Shown here one piece after another: positions 1 through 11,229 of a stretch of DNA of 64,000 nt. This stretch comes from Pinus tabuliformis (taxonomy: Eukaryota > Streptophyta > Pinopsida > Pinales > Pinaceae). The stretch lies in NCBI GenBank assembly GCA_031772625.1, contig CM062814.1:822810757-822874756 (forward strand), in the 5' to 3' direction. A model generated the notes under the pieces. That model was not told the DNA's origin and searched no databases. It was given only the letters and a program-made list of their open reading frames with translations. Each line of letters opens with the position of its first letter. Position 1 is the stretch's first letter. Both the position numbers and the translations under genes were made by a program.

Positions 1-567
1 TTATCGATACCTATAGGAAACCAATCACCTTTCCTTATTTTTTCATTTCCTACTAATCTATGAAAAATATATTGAAATTATCTTTCCCAATCTCTATCAC
101 TTGGATCACAAGTTCTCTTGCTTAGGAATGGAATGTACAACTAGTGTTGACTTGGATCATTTGAGTGATTTGTTGGCACTTCTTGGTACCCTCCTTAACA
201 TATTAGCTCCTCCACTTTGGTGTCTAGTTGGCTATCTTCTCATGTTTTTTTTGTTTTCCATATATGGTATATATCCCACATTAGTTCAGAGAGTTTATAT
301 ATGGCAATATCAACGCATTGTGCACTCTTTATGCCCCTCCATACTCCTGGTGTTTTATAGGCACTGCCTTAATTCCTTTGGTGTTTGATGTTTATGAGTG
401 TTGGTGAATAATGGAATTTCAATAACACATATGTGGTATGGAACATGGACTTGGATATTTGGTTTCGATCCTAATATTTTTTACAAAACATAATTTTAGC
501 CCTGGTAATAAGCTTGGGAGCATGAAAAACCCTTAAGACCAACATTTTTAACAAAATTTATAAAAAA
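1..567. other. unassigned AT-rich sequence
   Basis: I recognise no domain, repeat boundary or RNA here. A short open frame at 101-388 is leucine- and phenylalanine-rich with no family signature and is not treated as a gene. The stretch may be a decayed upstream part of the LINE that becomes recognisable from about 568. Confidence 0.4.
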
Positions 568-1758
568 TTGCATATGCATGAGAGTTCAGTTAGGAAACAA
601 ACTGGCAAATTACGAAAACTCTTTGTATTATTTCCATTGACAAGATTATGTTACAACATAATGGACAAGATAGGCTACAATTCAAATTCAAACTTTAGTC
701 TCTATATCCTGTATAGAGGACCATTGATATGGTCTTTGGATTCCTCTAGCATATATGGTCCAAAATATGGATACCTCCCCATGAAAATGTCTCCAAATGG
801 TATTCATCCTCCATGGTGGGCAATGAAATTATGGAAACTCAAATGCCCACTAAAATCAAAACTTTTCACGTGGCTATTTCTAAGGAATAAGTCCCCCACC
901 TGGGATGCCCTCCAAAAGTGCTCCTTCTCTAGTCCTAGTAGATTTTCACTCTATTTTTTCGATAGTGAATTAATCTCACACTTTTTATTCACTTCCCTTT
1001 CTCTAGATGTGTATGGAAAGAAATTCAAAAAAGTATCAGAGACAACTACCAATGGGATGGTCCCTCAGTGGAGGACTATCTAAAGGCCTGGATTGATAAA
1101 AAAACACAAGGATATATTAAAAGCTCCCCCCGAAGTCATTTGTTGGGGGATATGGATGGAAATAAATGGATTCATATTCGAGGACCAAGGAAAATCATCT
1201 ATTTGTGTGGTAGGCAACAATATAGCCTTGCAAGACTCCATGCCTAGGAAGCCTGCTTGTCAAAATAGCCATTCCCATGTAGCACTTTCAATCTCCAAGG
1301 AAAAACCTTAGGCATTCTTTGAAGGTGATGCTCAGCACACCCCCTCCATAGGGGGAGCAAGGGGCATACTTTATCTGTTTGATTCAAACTTCTACTCATT
1401 TTCCTACAATATTAGGGCAGTAACAAATAATTATGTTGAGCTATTCGCCCTCAAAATTCTTCTGCAACTAGTTGAATACCTTGATATCACAAGTATGAAT
1501 ATATATGGAGATTCTATGAATGTGGTGAAATGGATAAATGGGAAATCAAAGCTAAAAAATCACACATTTATTCCTCTCTAACTAGACATTGTCCACATAT
1601 GAAGAAAAATTACTTACATATCTTTTTCTCATGTCTATAGGGAAGATAACCAAGATGGTAATGTGCTTTCAAAAAGAAAATTGGCACTGGTTCAAAGCCA
1701 GTGGGAAGTCCAAGAAACCAAAGAGGGTGTGCTCAACTTTCTCCATTTATGCCCCTAA
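568..1758 (+). pseudogene. LINE ORF2 C-terminal remnant: zf-RVT zinc-binding region and RNase H
   Basis: This is the distal end of a plant LINE (L1-type) ORF2. The frame first shows the zf-RVT-like block (LWKLKCPLKSKLFTWL followed by PTWDALQKC), then the CWGIWMEINGFIFED connector typical of plant LINEs. An RNase H domain follows, with acidic residues in FEGDA, NNYVELFAL, YGDSM and REDNQDGNVLS. All pieces lie in one frame. It is interrupted by stops at 1081, 1309, 1579 and 1600 and ends at 1756, and I see no frameshift. The reverse-transcriptase palm and endonuclease are not visible upstream, so the copy is truncated or too decayed to read. The RNase H half is duplicated at 20655-21200. Confidence 0.8.
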
Positions 1759-2713
1759 GCATAACTAGACACAACTATAGGACCCATATATCAAGATCAA
1801 ATCATATTTTTCAATTTTTTGGACAACAACTATGTGATATTTATTTTCCTATGAGAGGAAAATTTTAAAGGACAAATATATTTAGTGGACTATACAGGGC
1901 CATTTTCGATCTACCCTCTGCTATAGTAACAGGTCTCCTTGAATGATATACATGTGCTCCACATTATACATATGTGGATATGAAGCACACATTTAACATC
2001 AGAGAACTCTCAACAATTTTTTAAAATATGGTTTTGTGATATGAACTTAGGCAAGGAATATTCACAGAGGTTTTGTAAACTTTTTTGTAGATCAAAATCT
2101 GATTGGGGATAGTTTGATGTTAGATAATGATGAAGAAATTTTGTATGTGAACCAGTGTAAATTTTTTGAACCTAAATGAGCTATAATCAATTAGAATACA
2201 CATGCATCTGCAAAATGTGTCTTATTTACTCTATAAATGAAATACAAATGTTTTTTTCCTTGGAAAAATATAATTAATAAATAATAATTAAAAAAAAAAA
2301 TTTTAATTCATACAATTTAAATACAATAGTAACCATCATCATCAACATATTCAATTAACTTCCACATTTTTTTATTCAATTATAAAAACATTTTCTATTA
2401 AAAGAAAAAACACAAAACAATTTATATTAATGTAAAGTCAAACTACACGAATTGGTAACAAAAACCTAACGTCATATGCATGTATTAATATATGTTTTAA
2501 CATGTTAGTTTGTTTCTTTTAAATGAAATGGGTAGATATTTGTATTATTAAAAAAGTCTGGATTACAAGGCTAGAACCCGTACATATTCCAATCTTCCTT
2601 GCAGGTTTGAGATTAAGCACGGATGCTCAATCCAAACCCTCAAGAGAGTTCCCCATGACACAAAAAATTCAATCCCTTTCCAGCTAAAAAATGTCCAAAA
2701 AACCCCAAAACAC
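1278..2713. repeat. segmental duplicate, copy 1 (partner 20655-22104)
   Basis: About 1.4 kb is repeated in the same orientation at 20655-22104. The shared block contains the LINE RNase H and 3' tail (to about 2280), roughly 200 bp of AT-rich spacer, and the 3' end of a minus-strand LINE-like element (about 2520-2713). Because it crosses two separate insertions and spacer, this is a duplication of DNA and not two insertions of one element. Copy 1 stops near 2713, where an old Copia remnant begins. Confidence 0.75.
2517..2713 (-). mobile_element. clipped 3' end of the ORF1-only LINE-like element
   Basis: Read on the minus strand, this matches the last 200 bp of the element at 21904-23448, including the terminal segment with TAATAATACAAAT and CTACCCATTT. 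Only the 3' part remains; the coding part is missing, cut near 2713. The flanking DNA at 2496-2516 resembles the target sequence beside the fuller copy, in line with the segmental duplication. Confidence 0.55.
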
Positions 2714-2739
2714 CAACACTCCTAGCTCAGTGGTTTGAT

Positions 2740-3627
2740 AAGAACTTGGGAGATCAGGCTAAGTATCCTATGACCAGGGCTAAGTATCTCATTGGCATAC
2801 TTTCCCTTAGATACAAACAATTCCCCATCACCTTGCCATACTTCCAATCTGAGGAAGTAGTGCATGAGACTGATGTCCTTCATTTCAAACTCTCATGCAA
2901 GGTCCTCCTTACATGATTTGATCAGCTGCTCATCATCAGTTAAAATAAAGTCATCAACATATAATACAATAATCAACAATTTAACTTCTACCAATATATG
3001 ATATATGTTTGCGTCCCCTTCACTTTTGGTGAAGCCCAAACCGGTGATATAGCTATCGATCCTGGTGTACCAAGCACTGGGTGCTTGCTTGAGACCATAC
3101 AACGCTCACTTGAGTTTGCACACATGAGATTCCTGATCAAAACTATCGAAGCCTTATGGTTGCTCAATATACACCTCCTCGTCAATAACTCCATTGAAGA
3201 ATGTTGGTTTCACATCCATCTGGTGGATCTTCCACCCCATCTATGCAGGCATAGCAAGAATTGATCTGATGGATGAGTACCTTGTTACAAAATCAAAGGT
3301 CTCCTCATAGTCAATCCCCTCAACTTGAGAGTACCACTTGGCCACATATCTAGCCTTGTACTCTTATATGCTTTCGTCTCCTGCATGATTTACCTTGAAG
3401 ATCCATCTCAAACCCACAACTGATTTATTTTCTAGTCTTGGGACCACTTCCCAAACATTGTTCTTTACAATGGATTCGTATTCTTCCACCATTACATCAA
3501 CCCATACAGGTTTCTCTACTGCTTCCTCAAAAGCTGATGGATTATTCTCTACAAGAAAGTTCCCATCCATGGAGTCTATCAACCGTGGGACTACGACATC
3601 GCCAATACCTCCAGACCTTCATAGCAC
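2740..3627 (-). pseudogene. old Ty1/Copia reverse transcriptase remnant
   Basis: Read from high to low coordinates, this is a Copia pol fragment. It begins just before the RT domain (SAFEEAVEKPVWVDVM, then VVPRLENKSVVGLRWIFKV) and continues through MYGLKQAPSAWYTRID to the catalytic YVDD (LYVDDFILT, about 2940) and a piece of the connection to RNase H. Stops and frameshifts break it. Its high-coordinate end is the insertion point of the young Copia element, and the target duplicate AGCAC lies at 3623-3627. The matching RNase H remnant lies beyond the young element but in the wrong order (see 11400-11700), so the old element was rearranged first. Confidence 0.8.
3623..3627. repeat. target-site duplication AGCAC, left copy
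   Basis: The five bases before the 5' LTR are AGCAC. The same five bases follow the 3' LTR at 10664-10668. A 5-bp duplication is usual for Copia integration and fixes the element ends. Confidence 0.9.
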
Positions 3628-3958
3628 TGTTGGCATTATGATTTCTGGTATGGCTATATGTTACAGATGTTGTACTTGATGGCAACTCCCATGATAGGGC
3701 TCTCAATTTATGAAAAATTAAGAAAGACGCAGGATATCAGTTCAGAAGGTGCGTACCCGCAGGTACACCTTGCAGGGACCGCGTCCACAGTCGCAGGCCA
3801 GCCATTCAGGAGGTGTGTCCACCCAGTGCACACATTTCTAGGCAGAGAAAAGCCCACGTGGGGGTTTCTTGTGTTTTACTCTTGGTATCCGCCGACGGTA
3901 TTGTGTTATTATGGTGTCGGCTCGTGGTATTGTTCCATGATTTGAGGAGGAGCTTGCC

Positions 3959-3966
3959 TATATAAA
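3959..3966 (+). promoter_or_regulatory. LTR TATA box (5' LTR)
   Basis: TATATAAA lies about 330 bp into the LTR, downstream of the CACGTG at 3855-3860. The same arrangement is found in the 3' LTR (TATATAAA at 9613-9620). Transcription would start a few tens of bases downstream; the exact start is not visible. Confidence 0.65.
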
Positions 3967-4194
3967 GCAAAGGAGATCATTTGGCTTATGTATGTCTTTG
4001 GTTGAATATCTTATTGGGTGAGATCTGGTCTAGATCTAAAAGGCGAATCTACTGAAGGACTGAGATCTCTTTGGCGCAAGATCAGATCTGTAGATCTGAC
4101 TGTTTGGGTTACACTTAAAGTCTTGAAATCATTCATACCCGAAGGGACGCAGGTACAGTGAAAGGAAAGCACGCCGGGATGCAGTGCAGAATCT

Positions 4195-4510
4195 GGAGAT
4201 CTGCGTGGGGACGCAGGGCAGACGAAGTTCAGGTGCGTCTGGGACGCCGCTGAGTGACTAGAGATCTGCGTGGGGACGCAGAGCGATCAAGGTTCAGGTG
4301 CGTCTCTGAAGCAAAAGGACGCGGCGCGATAGTGTTTTTGGGTGCGTCCCTGTAGCAAAAAGACGCGGCACGATAGTGTTTCTGGATGCGTCCCTGAAGC
4401 AACAGAACGCTGAGCAGTTAAAGGAACAGTGCGTGGGCACGCAGCACAGCAGAAGGATATCTGCGTGTGGACGCAGGGTAGCAGAAGGTTAACTGCGTCT
4501 GGTCGCAGGC
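4195..4510. repeat. hairpin cluster with 44-bp tandem repeat in the LTR
   Basis: Short palindromes recur: CTGCGTGGGGACGCAG at 4201-4216 and 4266-4281, related versions at about 4430-4444 and 4461-4476, and a weaker one at 4493-4508. Between them a 44-bp unit repeats about 2.3 times (starts 4298, 4342, 4386). The 3' LTR carries the same set near 9850-10160. Confidence 0.8.
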
Positions 4511-5028
4511 CACAGAAGGAAAAACTGCGTTTCTGTCTTAAGATGTTCTGTTGATTGAATTTCTCTGTTGATAAAGTATTCTGGGTTAGTTCTGTTATTG
4601 CTGATCTGATATCTGTAGTGGACTGTAACTGTTATGTACTTGTTGATCATCTGATGCTTTATGAAAAGAAGTAGGGGGTTGTAGCTCCCTTCCAGGAGTA
4701 GACTGGAAAACGAGAGAGAGAGAGAGTTGTAGCTCTCTGCAGGTTGCAGCCTGCGTACTGGTAAAGGACTGCACCAGTACAAAATCATTGTAAAAGAAGT
4801 TTCTAATTTGAAAGAAGATAGAGACATATTGCAGCAGGTGGTTTTCACCCACATTGGGTTTCCACCTTACATCTTGTGTTCTTTGGTGTGACTATCTGTT
4901 TTCTTTGTTCATGCTCATTATTTTATGGTACTGACATGCAAAAATAATTCAAAGATCAAATAAGGAAGATTTATTAAATTGCTAGATAATACTGATTCAC
5001 CCCCACTCTCAGTATTATTTCCAACAAT

Positions 5029-5040
5029 TGGTATCAGAGC
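5029..5040 (+). other. primer-binding site, initiator tRNA-Met type
   Basis: TGGTATCAGAGC lies two bases after the LTR end. It is the standard plant Copia primer-binding sequence, complementary to the 3' end of initiator methionine tRNA. Confidence 0.9.
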
Positions 5041-5085
5041 AGGTCCTTCAGAGAAGCTTGATCGCTTGAAGGTAGATCATTCATC

Positions 5086-8000
5086 ATGAGCAACTACGAG
5101 AGAGAAGCATCAATCAGGCCACCGGTTTTTTATGGGACAAACTTCAATTATTGGAAGGTAAGAGTTACTGCATATCTTCAATCTCTTGGTACAGAAGTTT
5201 GGGACATTGTAGAAACAGGCTATGCTTTTCCTTCAGCTACTCCTACAGATCCAGCTGAGAAAAAGAAGTATGAAACAAATGCAAAAGCAGTCAGTACTCT
5301 ATTAGGAAGTATATCCCAAACGGAATTCATGAAGGTAATGCACTTCAAATCAGCAAAAGAGATATGGGACAAAATGGTCACGAGCTATGAAGGAGATGAA
5401 CAGGTAAAGCGAGCTAAACTTCAAACTCTCAGGATTCAGTATGAGACTCTCAAGATGTATAATGATGAAAGTGTGGCTAATTATTTTCTTCGGGTAGATG
5501 AGATTGTTAATTGTATGAAAAATTTGGGTGAAGAAATAAAAGAGGCTATAGTAGTTGAAAAGATTCTAAGATCATTATCCCCCAAGTTTGAATCTAAAGT
5601 ATCTGCAATAGAAGAAAAGGAAAATCTCCGAATTCTCACTATGTCTCAGTTACATGGAATTCTAACTGCTTATGAAATGAGAAAGGGAGGTCCATCAGAC
5701 AAAAGGGAAGCTGCTTTCAAGGCATCAGGCAAAGAAGATTACTATGAAGCAAGCCATGTTCCAGAAGAAGAGGAAGAAGAATCAAATTTTGTCAGAAATC
5801 TTCAAAGGGGTTCTGGAAGGTTCAGAGGTAAGCTACCTTTCAAATGCTTTGCTTGTGGAAGAGTAGGTCATTATGCTGCAAAATGTCCTTATAAGGATAA
5901 AGGAAAGGAACCTGCTAGATGGAACAAGAAACAAAGTGCAAATAAGAAAAGCTACTACACCCATGAAGATAGTGATGGTCTATCAAACAGTGATGAAGAT
6001 GAACGAGGTAATGAATATAAGTTATTAATGGCATTGGAAGATGATGATTATATGGATGCTATAGATGTGGATAACCTTTATGATGAAATCACTAGACTCA
6101 AGAGATGTATAGAAGAAAAGAATGTGATCATTGATACTCTACAATTTCAAATTGATGAAAAGGAAAAACATCTTGAAAAACTAGAAGGAGAAATTGTTGG
6201 TCTTAGAAAAGAGATTGAGAAAACAAAAGCTATTAATCTTAAGTTTGTCAAAGGATCTGAAACTTTGGATAAGATTATCAATGTGCAGCGGTCTCCTCTA
6301 AACAAGACAGGTCTGGGCTACAATGGAGAAACCTCTCAAGCATCCACCTCAAAGAGTTATCTTGATGCAGCAAGAAGAAATGAGCAAAAGAACAATGAAG
6401 ATCATCAGGTAAAGCAGGGACGAATTACAAACAGAAACTATCAAGGGCAATCCATCTTAAGGGTGAACCAGCCACAGGTAAAATCTCCTCAATTTGGTCC
6501 AAGAATAGATGAAAATAGAAATTACAATCAGTTGGCTGGTAGATTCGATAACCGCATAAGTTTCTTCAATGGACAATGCTTTTCTTGTCATAACTTTGGT
6601 CACAAAGCAGCTCAATGTGTTGCATATAAAACAATCATGACTAGGGAAGCTCAAAAACAAAGAAGTATGACAGGGATTACAAAAAGGACCTATAACAACT
6701 TTTCGGTTCTTGAAAATGAAGTCGAATGTTCTATTTGCAATAACTTTGGTCATGAAGAATCTGAATGCAGGAGCAGGTTTCAGCAGAAAAAGGAGCAAGC
6801 CTCAAGCACCAAAACATGGAGAATAAAGGAACCTCAAACAGAAAGATGTGGAATAGCATTTTATGCAGAGGGACAGGAAAATCTATGGTACATTGACAGT
6901 GGATGTTCGAAGCATATGACAGGTGATAAAGAAAAACTTGAATCTTATTCTGCTCTAGAAAAGGGAAAGAAAGTCTCTTTTGGAAATGATACTCCTGCAA
7001 CTATAAAAGGAAAAGGCATTGCTCAGTTAAAAGAAAAGGTCAAAGCTGGAAATGTTTTGTATGTTGATGGATTGAAGCATAATCTTCTAAGTGTCAGCCA
7101 GATGTGTGATCAAAGAACCGAGGTTATTTTCAGATCGAATGGATGTCTTGTTCGTGATCTTGATACAGGTAAAACAGTACTCAAAGGCAAAAGAACTCCA
7201 AATAATTTATACATATTTGAAGAAGGACAACAACAATGCTATCTGAGCAAGGATGAAGAGCACTGGTTATGGCATCGAAGGTTGGGACATCTAAGCTTCT
7301 CACAAATAAGGAAAGCATGCAAATATCAGGCAGTTCGCGATCTTCCAGATATCAAAATTCCTGACAACACCATATGCAGATCATGTCAGTTTGGAAAACA
7401 AACCAGAACTAACTTTCCAGAGAAAGAAGGATCAGCTAGCATGCCTCTTGAGCTAGTACATACAGATACATGTGGTCCATTCAGGAAAAGAACACCTAGA
7501 GGAGAGGAATACTTGATATTATTTATTGACGATTTCTCCAGGTTTGTCTGGTTAGGACTTATGAAGCACAAAGATGAAGCATTCGAAAAATTCAAATCCT
7601 TCAAAGCCTTGGTTGAAAATGAATCAGGTCACAAAATTAAGTGCCTTAGATCCGACAGAGGTGGGGAATTTACTTCAAATGAATTTTTCGATTTCTGTGA
7701 TGAACATGGGATAAGGAGAGAATTCTCTACAGCTAGAACTCCTCAGCAAAATGGAGTTGTTGAAAGAATGAACAGAACAATCCAACAAATGGCTCGTGCT
7801 ATGCTTGATGAATCAGGAACTCCCACAACTTTCTAGGGTGAAGCTGCACATGTTGCGGTTGTTATTCTCGACAAAACAAATGTCCGGGTGAACAACACTC
7901 AAACTCCTCATGAGCTTTGGAGTGGCAGGACTCCTTCGGTAAAGCACTTCAAAATCTTTGGGAGCAAATGCTATATCAAGAATACTGATGAGCAGCTTGG

Positions 8001-9024
8001 CAAACTTGAACCTAGAGCAGATGAAGGCATTCTTCTTGGTTACTCTCCATATAGCAAAGCATACAAGTGCTACAATAAAAGACTTGGAAGAATTGTTGAC
8101 AGCATTGATGTAGTGGTTGATGAGAAGGGATACATGCAGAAAGAATTTGAAATGTCCTTGCTAGGAGAACTGACATATTTCCTTGGTTTGCAAATCCAAA
8201 AAAAAGGAGGAATCTTTTTATCTCAAACCAAGTATCTCAAACAGATTTTGAAGAAATATGGCATGGAAGATGCAAAACCAGTATGTACACCCATGGTCAC
8301 AGGATGTAGTCTCAGTGCAAATGATGAATCTGCAGCAGTACATCAACCAACCTACAGATCTATGATTGGAAGTTTACTATATTTGACAGGTACCCGACCG
8401 GACATCATGCATGAAGTTGGAATAGTTGGAAGATTTCAGGCAAATCCGAAGGAGACTCATCTTCAGGCAGTGAAGAGAATTTTCAAATATCTTCAAGGGA
8501 CTCAAAATTATGGCTTATGGTATCCTAGAGATACAGATCTTACTCTTCATGCTTATACAGATGCAGATTGGGCCGGAAGCGTGGATGACAGGAAAAGCAC
8601 AAGTGGTGGTGCGTTCTTTATGGGTTCCAGACTGGTATCTTGGTTCAGCAAGAAACAGAGTTCGATTGCCTTGTCTACAGCTGAAGCGGAATATGTTGCT
8701 GCTGCATCTTGTTGCACCCAACTTCTTTGGATGATGCAGACTTTGCAGGATTTTCAAATCACTTGTACACCACCTATCCCCATCTTATGTGATAACACAA
8801 GTGCAATCAGCATCTCAAAGAATTCGGTTATGCATTCAAAAACCAAGCACATACCAATCAAGTATCATTTTCTCCGGGAACAAGTGCTTGAACAGAAGGT
8901 CAAGTTGGAGTATGTTCCTTCTAAGGAACAAGTTGCTGATATTCTCACCAAACCATTGCCCAGGGACACTTTTGAGTACCTCAGGCAAAAGCTGGGGGTT
9001 GTTGATGCATCATCTTATTGTTGA
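5086..9024 (+). pseudogene. Copia Gag-Pol polyprotein with one stop and an in-frame RT deletion
   Basis: The start ATG is 46 bp after the primer-binding site. Gag opens with the PPVFYGTNFNYWKVR block and has a CCHC knuckle at residues 254-267 (CFACGRVGHYAAKC), an acidic coiled-coil stretch (about 325-390), and two more knuckles at 498-511 and 548-561. Protease follows (WYIDSGCSKH, Asp 604), then integrase with its HHCC region and the D, D, E residues (HTDTCGPF, RSDRGGEF, QNGVVERMN). A TAG at 7834-7836 sits where this family has Trp (FWGEA). After about 8133 the frame jumps from the integrase end (SIDVVVDEKG) to the RT connection (EFEMSLLGELTYFLG). The palm with YVDD, roughly 230-250 residues by family comparison, is absent. 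RNase H is intact (DADWAG, TAEAEY, CDNTSA). Confidence 0.92.
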
Positions 9025-9281
9025 ACCTTTTCTGATTAATGGTACAGGTTCAGGGGGAGCATATAATGCATTGTTGGCATTATGGAGGATGGTCAGAAGG
9101 AGATCTTGGAAATAGCTGCAATATGTCTCTATCTCTTTCATGGAGGATTATGGTTCTTTGTTACAGATCTGGTTCAGGGGGAGCATGATCTTAGGGGGAG
9201 CATAACCCTTTGCCCTTGATGTCAAAGGGGGAGAATGAAGCTGAAGTTTGTAAGGTTGCCATCAAGTCCAAAGGGGGAGAT
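9025..9281 (+). other. 3' untranslated region with reiterated polypurine tracts
   Basis: Between the pol stop and the 3' LTR, five GGGGGAG-type purine runs occur at about 9053, 9177, 9194, 9226 and 9272. The last, AAAGGGGGAGA at 9270-9280, abuts the LTR and is the likely primer for plus-strand DNA synthesis. The older Copia remnant has the reverse complement of the fourth tract near 11240-11262, showing a related family. Confidence 0.75.
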
Positions 9282-10663
9282 TGTTGGCATTATGATTTCT
9301 GGTATGGCTATATGTTACAGATGTTGTACTTGATGGCAACTCCCATGACAGGGCTCTCAATTTATGAAAAATTAAGAAAGACGCAGGATATCAGTTCAGA
9401 AGGTGCGTACCCGCAGGTACACCTTGCAGGGACCGTGTCCAGAGTCGCAGGCCAGCCATTCAGGAGGTGCGTCCACCCAGTGCACACATTTCTAGGCAGA
9501 GAAAAGCCCACGTGGGGGTTTCTTGTGTTTTACTCATGGTATCCGCCGACGGTATCGTGTTATTATGGTGTCGGCTCGTGGTATTGTTCCATGATTTGAG
9601 GAGGAGCTTGCCTATATAAAGCAAAGGAGATCATTTGGCTTATGTATGTCTTTGGTTGAATATCTTATTGGGTGAGATCTGGTCTAGATCTAAAAGGCGA
9701 ATCTATTGAAGGACTGAGATCTCTTTGGCGCAAGATCAGATCTGTAGATCTAACTGTTTGGGTTACACTTAAAGTCTTGAAATCATTCATACCCGAAGGG
9801 ACGCAGGTACAATGAAAGGAAAGCGCGCCGGGACGCAGTGCAGAATCTGGAGATCTGCGTGGGGACGCAGGGCAGATGAAGTTCAGGTGCGTCTGGGACG
9901 CCGCTGAGTGACTAGAGATCTGCGTGGGGACGCAGAGCGATCAAGGTTCAGGTGCGTCTCTGAAGCAAAAGGACGCAGCGCGATAGTGTTTTTGGGTGCG
10001 TCCCTGTAGCAAAAAGACGCGGCGCGATAGTGTTTCTGGATGCGTCCCTGAAGCAACAGAACGCTGAGCAGTTAAAGGAACAGTGCGTGGGCACGCAGCA
10101 CAGCAGAAGGATATCTGCGTGTGGACGCAGGGTAGCAGAAGGTTAACTGCGTTTGGTCGCAGGCCACAGAAGGAAAAACTGTGTCTCTGTCTTAAGATGT
10201 TCTGTTGATAAAGTATTCTGGGTTAGTTCTGTTATTGCTGATCTGATATCTGTAGTGGACTGTAACTGTTATGTACTTGTTGATCATCTGATGCTTTATG
10301 AAAAGAAGTAGGGGGTTGTAGCTCCCTTCTAGGAGTAGACTGGAAAACGAGAGAGAGAGAGAGTTGTAGCTCTCTGCAGGTTGCAGCCTGCGTACTGGTA
10401 AAGGAATGCACCAGTACAAAATCATTGTAAAATAAGTTTCTAATTTGAAAGAAGATAGAGACATATTGCAGCAGGTGGTTTTCACCCACATTGGGTTTCC
10501 ACCTTACATCTTGTGTTCTTTGGTGTGACTATCTGTTTTCTTTGTTCATGCTCATTATTTTATGGTACTGACATGCAAAAATAATTCAAAGATCAAATAA
10601 GGAAGATTTATTAAATTGCTAGATAATACTGATTCACCCCCCCTCTCAGTATTATTTCCAACA
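9282..10663 (+). repeat. 3' LTR of the young Copia element
   Basis: This 1382-bp LTR is collinear with the 5' LTR. The length difference is one 17-bp deletion near 10205, between direct TCTGTTGAT repeats. I counted about 21 substitutions by eye. Its TATA box is at 9613-9620. The right target duplicate AGCAC follows at 10664-10668. Confidence 0.95.
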
Positions 10664-10922
10664 AGCACACCATTAAATTTCAGGTTAGACAATGGGAAAA
10701 ATCCTTTATGTGCCTCTTGTTAGCATGTGTGGAACCATGTTCCCATGGAACCCTATTAAAATTCGAACTATCATAACTTATGATTCCTTAGTTTTTTTTT
10801 AGAGTGTCATATGCCATTGGAAAGGTCTCTCAAAGGGCTATCCAACTGACCACTTTGCATTTGAGTTTGAAAAATTTACCTGTAGTAAAAATTCCTTTAA
10901 TGATAGGGTATAACCACCAACA
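10664..10922 (-). repeat. probable partial LTR of the old Copia element
   Basis: Read on the minus strand, a possible LTR start TGTTGGTGG lies at 10922, just after a purine-rich stretch (AAGGGGAGTC), and runs toward the young element's insertion site. The second LTR is not found, so this is an inference from the start motif and the purine tract. Confidence 0.35.
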
Positions 10923-11229
10923 ATATCTCAAAAGACTCCCCTTGAAATTGTATACTTGTTCTCTTGACATTAATGAGTAGACTTTGACATCAATGACAAC
11001 ACTTTGCTCAATAATCTACCCCTTTGGCATTGATGGAAATAGCACTGCTACAAATCATTGGAGGTCATTGATTAGAACACTGCCACTTGGTTGTAAACAC
11101 CACCTATGTTGCTCATTTTCCCTATTTACTATTGTGTTGATTGTCCCCCTTTACTTTTGAGAAACAGATTGCATCCTCTCCCCTTGTAAAGGACCACAAA
11201 GCATCTCATTATTCCAATGTTTTCTTATG

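Larger units (their letters stand above)
3628..5026 (+). repeat. 5' LTR of the young Copia element
   Basis: This 1399-bp LTR has TGTTGG/CCAACA termini. A G-box-type CACGTG lies at 3855-3860 and a TATA box (TATATAAA) at 3959-3966. Downstream of the TATA box lies an unusual run of GC-rich hairpins (about 4195-4510) that includes a 44-bp tandem repeat starting at 4298. Open frames on either strand inside the LTR have no family match and are treated as chance. Confidence 0.95.
3628..10663 (+). mobile_element. young Ty1/Copia retrotransposon, RT-deleted
   Basis: This is a structurally complete LTR element of about 7.0 kb: 5' LTR 3628-5026, initiator-Met primer-binding site 5029-5040, one long gag-pol frame 5086-9024, polypurine tract about 9270-9280, and 3' LTR 9282-10663. 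The LTRs begin TGTTGG and end CCAACA. They differ by about 21 substitutions and one 17-bp deletion, so the insertion is recent relative to its neighbours. It is not autonomous: the reverse-transcriptase core is deleted and there is one nonsense codon. It sits inside an older, opposite-strand Copia remnant. Confidence 0.95.

Noticed and set aside
101-388. Short hydrophobic open frame near the left edge
   Set aside because: No motif, no neighbours of a host gene, ordinary for AT-rich DNA.
4489-4854. Antisense open frames in the Copia LTR (also 10192-10491)
   Set aside because: They occur in both LTRs, have no family signature and overlap the repeat-rich leader; judged chance.
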